Positions 5,573 through 10,881 of a stretch of DNA of 10,881 nt are shown one piece after another (position 1 is the stretch's first letter; every line of letters starts with the position of its first letter). The DNA is taken from NCBI GenBank assembly GCA_018970825.1, contig JAGWVP010000056.1, forward strand, positions 1 to 10,881, in the 5' to 3' direction. The notes beneath the pieces are model-generated. The model was not told the origin of the DNA, searched no databases, and saw only the letters and a program-made list of their open reading frames with translations. The position numbers and the translations under genes are program-made. The stretch is from a bacterium. GTDB taxonomy: Bacteria > Desulfobacterota > Binatia > UBA12015.

Positions 5573-6805
5573 ATGAGTCGTCCGGAAGCGAAGGCCTTCC
5601 CATTCCCCGTCGGTATCGACGCCCTGTCGGCCCACGTGCCGGACACGTTCCTGTCCCTCGACGACCTCGCCGAGGCCCGGGGCGTCCCGCCCGAGAAGAT
5701 CTCGGTCGGCCTCGGAAGTTTCGAGATGGCCGTCACGCCGCCGTGGGAGGACACGGTCACGATCGCCGCCAACGCTGCCGAGAAACCTCTGCGTCTCGGC
5801 CAGGTCGATCCCGGCGAGATCGGGCTGCTCGTCGTCGGCACCGAGACCGCGGTCGACCACGCGAAGCCGGTCGCGACGTTCCTGCACGAACTGCTCGGTC
5901 TCCCGTCCGCGTGCCGAACCTTCGAGGTGAAGCACGCCTGCTACGGCGGAACCGCCGGCGTCACGCTCGCGGCCGACTGGGTGCGTTCACCGTCGAGCCG
6001 CGGGCGCAAGGCGCTCGTCGTCGCCGCCGACATCGCGCGCTACGACCTCGGGTCGAGCGCCGAGTTCACGCAGGGAGCGGGGGCCGCGGCGATGGTGATC
6101 TCCCGCGATCCGCGCCTGCTCGAGATCGATCCGCGGGGCGGTACGTTCACGCGCAACGTCTACGACTTCTGGCGCCCGCTCGACCGCCGCGAGGCGCTCG
6201 TCGACGGCAAGTTCTCGATCGACTGCTACCTCGACGCGCTGTCGGGAGCGACCGCGGACTTCGCGGCGGCGCACGATCTCGCCGACACGTCGTCGCTCCT
6301 CGACCGCTTCGAGGCGATGCTCTACCACACGCCGTTTCCGAAGATGGCGATGAAGGCGCACCAGCGTTTCGCCGAGGCGACCGGTCGCGCGGCCGACGCC
6401 GCCGACACGGCGCGCCGACTCGTCGAGCCGTGGCTCGCGATGTCGCGCCGGGTCGGCAACTCCTACACCGCGTCCCTCTACCTGGGGCTCGCCTGGCTCG
6501 CGTCGACCGGAGGTCGCCTCGACGGCCGCGAGATCTCGCTCTTCTCCTACGGGTCGGGCTGCTGCGCCGAGTTCTTCACCGGTCGCTTCGCGCCGGGCTC
6601 GCAGGAGATCGGCCGCACGATCGACGCAGCGGGCCTGCTCGCCCGCCGAAGCCGCCTCTCGGTCGAGGAGTACGAGCGCTTCAGCCGGGCGAAGCCCGGC
6701 GAGTCTCCCGGCGCGGGCCCTTCCTCGGGCTTCTTCCTCGCCCGCCTGAAGGACGACCGCCGGCTGTACGAGCGGGCGGGGGCGACCGGGGCGGTCGCCG
6801 CCTGA
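5573..6805 (+). CDS. mvaS: Hydroxymethylglutaryl-CoA synthase
   Basis: Condenses acetyl-CoA with acetoacetyl-CoA to HMG-CoA, the first committed step of the mevalonate pathway; a paralogous group does beta-branching in polyketide clusters. The 410-residue thiolase-fold protein keeps the catalytic triad: E91 in VVGTETAVDHAKP, C123 in EVKHACYGGTAG and H252 in LYHTPFPKMAMKAH. Also present are VYDFWRPLDRREALVDGKFSIDCYLDALSG (196-225), GNSYTASLYLGLAWL (295-309) and the C-terminal FSYGSGCCAEFF (324-335). Length is normal. The overall style recalls MvaS of myxobacteria more than PksG-type enzymes, by memory. No mevalonate kinase, HMG-CoA reductase, ACP or ketosynthase gene is in the window, so its pathway is inferred. 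It is a single plus-strand gene with a strong ribosome-binding site, convergent with the chitinase-like gene. Confidence 0.92.
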   Translation: MSRPEAKAFPFPVGIDALSAHVPDTFLSLDDLAEARGVPPEKISVGLGSFEMAVTPPWEDTVTIAANAAEKPLRLGQVDPGEIGLLVVGTETAVDHAKPVATFLHELLGLPSACRTFEVKHACYGGTAGVTLAADWVRSPSSRGRKALVVAADIARYDLGSSAEFTQGAGAAAMVISRDPRLLEIDPRGGTFTRNVYDFWRPLDRREALVDGKFSIDCYLDALSGATADFAAAHDLADTSSLLDRFEAMLYHTPFPKMAMKAHQRFAEATGRAADAADTARRLVEPWLAMSRRVGNSYTASLYLGLAWLASTGGRLDGREISLFSYGSGCCAEFFTGRFAPGSQEIGRTIDAAGLLARRSRLSVEEYERFSRAKPGESPGAGPSSGFFLARLKDDRRLYERAGATGAVAA

Positions 6806-6871
6806 GGCGCGCGCCGCGTTTTCGAGCATCACGGGAGTTCGCGGCTGCTGACGACGTCGCTTCCGCGGGGG

Positions 6872-6904
6872 GAGCGCGCGGGACTCGATCCGTCCCGAGC
6901 GCTC
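6872..6904. terminator. Strong stem-loop between convergent mvaS and chitinase-like gene
   Basis: GAGCGCGCGGGAC (6872-6884) pairs with GTCCCGAGCGCTC (6892-6904): 12 of 13 positions, with one G-A mismatch and a 7-nt loop. The right arm overlaps the stop codon (6903-6905) of the minus-strand gene. The structure sits where both convergent transcripts should end, yet no T-tract follows on either strand, so the terminator role is inferred from position and stability. Confidence 0.5.
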
Positions 6905-8981
6905 AGCGGTCCGAGAATGCCGTTGGTTGGTTCCGCATCGCGGGAGACGCGAGACGCAACTCGAAGCAACCCGCTTCGCCCGCGTCGAGTTGCACGACGA
7001 CCGCAGGGTCGTCGGCGAAGAACCTCGTCGCGTCGACCGGATCGGGTAGGAGGATCGCGCCCCCGACCTTGGCGACGATCGTCGCGGCGCCGCTCGCAGA
7101 GCGCGCGAGCTTGAGCGAAGTCACGCCGCCACTCGAGCCGGTCCGATCCGTGTAGACCCACCCCGACGAGGTCGCCTTCCAGCACGACCTTCCGCTGCAG
7201 GCCGGGCCGGTGGCGGGCGAGGCCTCGATCGCGAGCAGCGGCGTGCCGCCGACAGCATCCCATGCGCAGATCGCGACGCCCGCGGTCGGATCGGGGAAGG
7301 GCGACGCGGTCGTGCCCTTCCAGGTCCACGCGAGTCGATCGCGCGCCGGCGACGAGCCGCGCTTCAGCGACAACTGGCCCGAGGTCGCGGCGAGGCAGCC
7401 GACGCGCGGGGAGGAGCCGCAGGTCGCGAGCGGAGGCGGGCTGGGCGTCGGCGACGGCGTCGCGGTGGGCCCGGGCGTCGGCGACGGAGTCGGCGTTGCG
7501 GTCGGCGTCCTCGACCCGCCGAGAGCGAGGAACGTCTGCGAGAACGCCCAGTCGGGCTGCAGGATGCTGCTGCAGTCGTTCTCGGGATGGCCGAGCACGC
7601 CGCCGGGGCACGGGTGGTCGCGATTCGCGGACCACATCGCGATCGCCCCGATCCCGCGCAGCTTCGCGAAGTCGACCAACTGGCCCGCGTCCACGAGGTC
7701 GAAGACCTCGGTCACCACGTCGTTCACGCCGATCATCGGGGTCACGCCGACCAGGTGCCAGAGCTCGGCGTCGGTCGCCGTGATCCCGGCGTCGTCGTAC
7801 GCGGTCCGCAACTGCGCGAAGAGGCTCGTCGCCGCCTGGATCGCGTACTCCGCCATCTTGCCCGACGGCGACGGCGCGGCCGAGTCGCCGTAGTCCATCG
7901 CCATCACGTTCACGAGCCCGATCTCGACCCCGTGCGAGAGCGCGGAGCGCACGAGGTACACGCCGTCGGCGGTGAGACCCGTCGGCAGCACGGGCAGGGT
8001 GAACCAGGCCTCGAGCGTGCGTCCCGCGGCGCGGGCCTCGGCCTGCAGCGTCGCGATCGCCTGCGAGCGCCGGTCGGTCGCGGCATGGTTCGCGATCGCC
8101 GAACCTTCGACGTCGAAGTCGACGTGCGTGAGGCCGTAGCGGTCGATCACCGTCCGGTAGGCCCCCGCGAGCGCGGTCGCGCTGCCGCAGGCGAGCGCGA
8201 GTTCGGTGTTCGCGGCCCCGCCGAACGAGACCACCACGTCGCCGCCCAGGCCCCGCAGCGCCGCGATCTCCGCGGCGAGAAACGTGGAGGTGTCGTAGTA
8301 CGTGCCCCACGACGGCGTGCACGATCCGTTCGAGGCCGCGACCACGAAGCCGAGCGCGTAGAAGCCGATCTGCTGGTTCGTCGCGACGTCGACGAACGGG
8401 AACGGCGGCCAGCCGGTCGCGTCGACGAAGGGGGCGAAGACCTGGGTCGGCCACTCGGTGGCCGAGGTCGGCAGAGGCTCGAGAAGGGGGGGCGGCGTCG
8501 GCGCCGCGGTCGGCACGGGCGTCGGGGTCGCGGGCCCGGGCGTCGGCATCACGACCTGCAGGCTGCAGGCGACGCCGTTCAGGACGAACGACGAAGGCGG
8601 CGGGTTGCCGCCCGAGGTCGTGGCCTGGAAGCCGAGGGTCACCGAGCTCCCCACGGCGATGGACCCGTTCCACGCGGCGTTCGTCGCGGTGACGGCGGCA
8701 CCCTGCTGCGACGTGCTGGAGCTCCACGACGAGGTGATCGACTGGCTCCCGCCGAAGTTCCAGCCGAGCGTCCAGCCGGAGATCGCGGCCGGTCCCGCGT
8801 TGTGGATCGCGACCGACGCGATGAAGCCGCTCCCCCAGTCGCTCGTCACCGTGTAGTCGATGGAGCAATCGGCGCGCGCCTCGCCGGCGAACGCGAGCAG
8901 CGCGAACGCGAACGTCGCCGCCAGCCCCCGGCTCGCACGGCCGGGGCGACGCGAGTCCGCGCGATCGGCAGGGCCATCCAC
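6903..8981 (-). CDS. Secreted modular GH18 chitinase-like protein with CBM2
   Basis: Probable extracellular chitin-active enzyme of 692 residues. Order: signal peptide (hydrophobic LAATFAFALLAFAGEARA, about 20-37); CBM2 carbohydrate-binding module 39-139 bounded by C39 and C139, with W70, W74, W86 and W104; a Pro/Thr linker (145-171); the GH18 barrel (about 175-487); a second linker (490-517); and a C-terminal domain (about 520-692). The barrel has VVVSFGGAA (249-257), the catalytic strand HVDFDVEG with E292 as proton donor plus D288 and D290, NVMAMDYGDS (358-367) and AMWSANRD (448-455). The first Asp of the usual DxxDxDxE is Thr285. CBM2 modules bind cellulose or chitin. The start is a GTG without a Shine-Dalgarno; no better in-frame start was found. 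It runs downstream of, and parallel to, the gene at 9186, 204 bp away. Exact substrate unproven. Confidence 0.9.
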   Translation of the reverse strand: MDGPADRADSRRPGRASRGLAATFAFALLAFAGEARADCSIDYTVTSDWGSGFIASVAIHNAGPAAISGWTLGWNFGGSQSITSSWSSSTSQQGAAVTATNAAWNGSIAVGSSVTLGFQATTSGGNPPPSSFVLNGVACSLQVVMPTPGPATPTPVPTAAPTPPPLLEPLPTSATEWPTQVFAPFVDATGWPPFPFVDVATNQQIGFYALGFVVAASNGSCTPSWGTYYDTSTFLAAEIAALRGLGGDVVVSFGGAANTELALACGSATALAGAYRTVIDRYGLTHVDFDVEGSAIANHAATDRRSQAIATLQAEARAAGRTLEAWFTLPVLPTGLTADGVYLVRSALSHGVEIGLVNVMAMDYGDSAAPSPSGKMAEYAIQAATSLFAQLRTAYDDAGITATDAELWHLVGVTPMIGVNDVVTEVFDLVDAGQLVDFAKLRGIGAIAMWSANRDHPCPGGVLGHPENDCSSILQPDWAFSQTFLALGGSRTPTATPTPSPTPGPTATPSPTPSPPPLATCGSSPRVGCLAATSGQLSLKRGSSPARDRLAWTWKGTTASPFPDPTAGVAICAWDAVGGTPLLAIEASPATGPACSGRSCWKATSSGWVYTDRTGSSGGVTSLKLARSASGAATIVAKVGGAILLPDPVDATRFFADDPAVVVQLDAGEAGCFELRLASPAMRNQPTAFSDR
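7443..7510 (-). repeat. Coding tandem repeat for the second Pro/Thr linker
   Basis: GGGCGTCGGCGACGG occurs at 7443-7457 and again at 7473-7487 (period 30), followed by further GTCGGCG-type units. On the minus strand it encodes the PTPSPT/PTATP linker between the GH18 domain and the C-terminal domain. Such repeats can change length by slippage. Confidence 0.7.
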
Positions 8982-9134
8982 GCGCGGAGAATGGCCGGGG
9001 ACCCGACGTCCGCCAAGCCGGTATTTTCCCGATCGGCCCGGAACTCGTACCGAGACCGCCCCGGGGCGAGGGCCTCGCGGAGCGGCCGCACGACGTGGCC
9101 CGTCCTCCTGCCCGAAGGAGATTCCGGGGGAGAG

Positions 9135-9169
9135 GCACGGTCAAGGGAGGGGTCTTCCCCGGATCGTGC
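9135..9169 (-). terminator. Composite stem-loop after the TIM-barrel gene
   Basis: GCACGGTC (9135-9142) pairs with GATCGTGC (9162-9169) over 8 positions, one of them G-T. Inside it GGGG-TCTT-CCCC (9149-9160) forms a second stem. It begins 16 nt after the stop of the minus-strand gene ending at 9186 and 154 nt or more before the chitinase-like start. It may end the first transcript. There is no T-tract on the minus strand. Confidence 0.45.
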
Positions 9170-9185
9170 GGGGGCCGCGCTCTCG

Positions 9186-10881
9186 CTACAGGTCGATCGA
9201 GTAGATCGCGCCGAGGCTGCCGGAGAGGATCTCGAGCCGCACGACGACGCGTCCCGCGGGAACGTTCACCGGGATCGAGCTGCTGTCGTAGAGGTGGGCG
9301 GTCCCGCCGAGCGCCGGGAGCACGATCTCGCCCTGGCGGACTCCGTTCACCCACACGGCGAGCCGGGTCTCGGCGGACGCGTAGGCCGTGACCTTGAGCG
9401 AGCCCGAGTACGCCGCGTCGGCGTGCGAGGCGGCCGCGAGCATGTGGCCGGCGAGGAAGCCCGCCTCGCAGGACAGGCCGTCGATCGTGAGATTGTAGCC
9501 GTAGCCGGTCCGGATGCGGACGTTGGCGGCGTCCTTGACGACGATCCGTCCCGGCAGCGCCGTGCCGATCGTGACGGGGCCCTTCGGGCGCGCCTGGAGT
9601 TCGTCGAGCGCGAGCAGCTTCGGCGAGGACGCGTTCGTGACGGCCGGCGTGAACTCCCACTCCGTCGGTCCGCGCAGCACGTAGTAGACGAGCAGGTCGC
9701 CGCCGACGGCCGACCACGCGTCGTGGACGGCCTCGACCGCGTCCTTCATCCGGGGATCCGCGTTGAGAGTGCGATTGTCCGCGCCGCTGAAGTTCAGGCC
9801 CGGGCCGCCCTCGTAGGCGATCTGCCGGAGCCCGTAGTTCCCGGTCCACACCGCGTCGGTCGAGAAATCGCGCAGCGAGGTAGCGTCGGGGACGTTGCCG
9901 GCCGCGAAGAACTGGTCGGGGACGGCGCTCACCATGTTGTTCGCGCCCCAGTATCCGGAGCCGCCGGCCCCCCAGACGACCTCGGAGATCCTCTGCGGCA
10001 CGGTCTGGCGCCGAAGGAACTCGTCGAGCCAGAGCAGCGCGGTCGAGAGCGTGCTCTGCGCGTTGCCCCGCTGCGTCATCAGGACCGGACGCACGCGCGT
10101 GAGCATCGCCGCGTCGCCGAAGACCGAGCGGAAGATCTCGCCGATGCCCCAGGTCCGCCACGCCGGGTATCGCCAGACGGCGGTGTAGATGCTGTCCGGC
10201 GTCGGCACCATCACCGGGTGGGAGGCGTCGAGGTGGGCGCAGATCCCCTTGATGACGTGGAAGGCGAGGAAGCCCGACCCGCTGTTCCAGTTCTCGTTCG
10301 AGTACTCGAGGTAGAGGCGCAGCGAGGGGTCGAGCGGCGGGAAGGCCGGGTTCGCCTGCGGCGAGGTGTACGGATCGCGGCCGTCGGTTCCGAAGCGCAG
10401 CGCGAGAGCCATGTTCTGCACGAACTCGTCGTCGGCCGCGGGCGGCACGTTGATCCAGCAATCGGTCATGAGCCGGTTGCAGAGCTGGATGCGGTGCTCG
10501 AGCGCGACGCCGCGCTCGGACGAGAAGCTCTGGCCATCGGGCCCCGTGTAGGTGGGCGAGGGCAGCCCGCCCTGCGTCGCGTGCAGCGGCGTCGAGCGAT
10601 CGGCCCAGTGCTGCACGAGGTCGCTCGAACCCCCGGCCCACTCCATCATCCGCACGGTCCCGGCCTTGCCGAGCGCGTCGAGGAAGGGCGTCGTGAAGAC
10701 GACGCTGCCGTCGGTCGGGTAACCCGGGCGGTAGAGGCGCGCGTTGCGGAAGCCCGAGCCGAGCGGGCTCGACGGCGTGCGGCGGGTGTTGCGGAAGACG
10801 AGGCCGACGCTCCGGTTCGACGGCGTCATCGCGTAGGTGACGTCGGCCCGCGTCGTGTTCGTCGCGGCGTCCCAGGTCTTG
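9186..10881 (-). CDS. Uncharacterised glycoside-hydrolase-like TIM-barrel protein (5' end cut by window edge)
   Basis: The frame is open to the right edge, so 564 residues of a longer protein are visible and the N-terminus is missing. Numbering from the internal Met at 10829: a strand-rich piece (1-45), then a probable (beta/alpha)8 barrel. The barrel includes VRMMEWAG (59-66), DCWINVPPAADDEFVQ (123-138), LRLYLEYSNENWN (170-182) and RQIAYEGGPG (335-344). An Asn-Glu at the fourth-strand region (E179) and a Glu near the seventh (E340) are the layout of clan GH-A retaining glycosidases. A C-terminal beta-rich part (about 425-547) resembles a carbohydrate-binding beta-sandwich and ends SIDL. The short run before the Met (TTRADVTYAMTP) reads as continuous protein, confirming that Met is not the start. 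Substrate unknown; the neighbouring GH18 gene suggests polysaccharide breakdown. A signal peptide cannot be checked. Confidence 0.8.
   Translation of the reverse strand, partial: KTWDAATNTTRADVTYAMTPSNRSVGLVFRNTRRTPSSPLGSGFRNARLYRPGYPTDGSVVFTTPFLDALGKAGTVRMMEWAGGSSDLVQHWADRSTPLHATQGGLPSPTYTGPDGQSFSSERGVALEHRIQLCNRLMTDCWINVPPAADDEFVQNMALALRFGTDGRDPYTSPQANPAFPPLDPSLRLYLEYSNENWNSGSGFLAFHVIKGICAHLDASHPVMVPTPDSIYTAVWRYPAWRTWGIGEIFRSVFGDAAMLTRVRPVLMTQRGNAQSTLSTALLWLDEFLRRQTVPQRISEVVWGAGGSGYWGANNMVSAVPDQFFAAGNVPDATSLRDFSTDAVWTGNYGLRQIAYEGGPGLNFSGADNRTLNADPRMKDAVEAVHDAWSAVGGDLLVYYVLRGPTEWEFTPAVTNASSPKLLALDELQARPKGPVTIGTALPGRIVVKDAANVRIRTGYGYNLTIDGLSCEAGFLAGHMLAAASHADAAYSGSLKVTAYASAETRLAVWVNGVRQGEIVLPALGGTAHLYDSSSIPVNVPAGRVVVRLEILSGSLGAIYSIDL

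Noticed and set aside
6806..6822. GGCGCGCGCC palindrome followed by TTTT just after mvaS
   Set aside because: The palindrome has no room for a loop and the T-run is only four bases, so it is a poor terminator. The hairpin at 6872-6904 is a better candidate.
7443..7510. Short-period repeats as a CRISPR or satellite array
   Set aside because: The units are in frame, encode a Pro/Thr linker and have no unique spacers.
8106..8117. Perfect 12-bp palindrome TTCGACGTCGAA inside the chitinase-like gene
   Set aside because: It is fully explained by the codons of the catalytic DFDVE strand; a regulatory role is not needed.
8846..9091. 81-codon frame overlapping the start of the chitinase-like gene
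   Set aside because: It overlaps the signal peptide coding region in another frame, has no ribosome-binding site and becomes Arg/Ser-rich, as shadow frames do here.
6829..10641. Continuous 1270-codon minus-strand frame across the two glycoside hydrolase genes
   Set aside because: It lies in a different frame from both recognised proteins and has no recognisable domain, only Arg-rich sequence. It is a shadow of high GC content.

Overview
The window is a GC-rich (by eye around 70%) bacterial chromosome segment carrying eleven protein genes, two of them cut by the window edges. No rRNA, tRNA, CRISPR array or insertion sequence was seen. The housekeeping order ffh-rpsP-khpA-rimM, the high GC, a myxobacterial-looking HMG-CoA synthase and secreted proteins with proline/threonine linkers fit a member of the old Deltaproteobacteria or a related phylum such as Myxococcota or Binatota. 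This placement rests on gene style only and is not proven.

Left part, minus strand (1-2501): a conserved translation and protein-targeting operon, read right to left. It holds ffh (SRP GTPase), rpsP (ribosomal protein bS16), khpA (small KH RNA-binding protein) and rimM (30S maturation factor, its last few residues lost off the left edge). In most bacteria trmD and rplS come next.

Divergent from ffh (2622-3358, plus strand) lies a complete type II toxin-antitoxin pair: a ribbon-helix-helix VapB-like antitoxin and a PIN-domain VapC toxin, joined by an ATGA overlap. A 19-bp imperfect palindrome sits at the antitoxin start and is probably the autoregulatory operator. A nested stem-loop spans the toxin stop codon.

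Middle (3545-6805): three apparently independent single-gene units. They are an iron-dependent alcohol dehydrogenase (plus), a Uma2/DUF820-type PD-(D/E)XK nuclease-fold protein (minus) and an HMG-CoA synthase (plus) with its Glu, Cys and His catalytic residues. No other mevalonate or polyketide gene is in the window.

Right part, minus strand (6903-10881): two genes for carbohydrate-active enzymes. One encodes a modular GH18 chitinase-like protein (signal peptide, CBM2, linker, catalytic domain, linker, unassigned C-terminal domain). Upstream of it lies the 3' part of a large protein with a clan GH-A-like TIM barrel and a beta-sandwich-like tail, cut by the right edge. They suggest a polysaccharide-degrading lifestyle. 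Several GC-rich stem-loops mark gene ends, none followed by a clear T-tract.

No clearly new multi-gene system is evident. The points most worth a second look are the nested structure at the end of vapC, the unassigned C-terminal domain of the chitinase-like protein, and the uncharacterised TIM-barrel protein.
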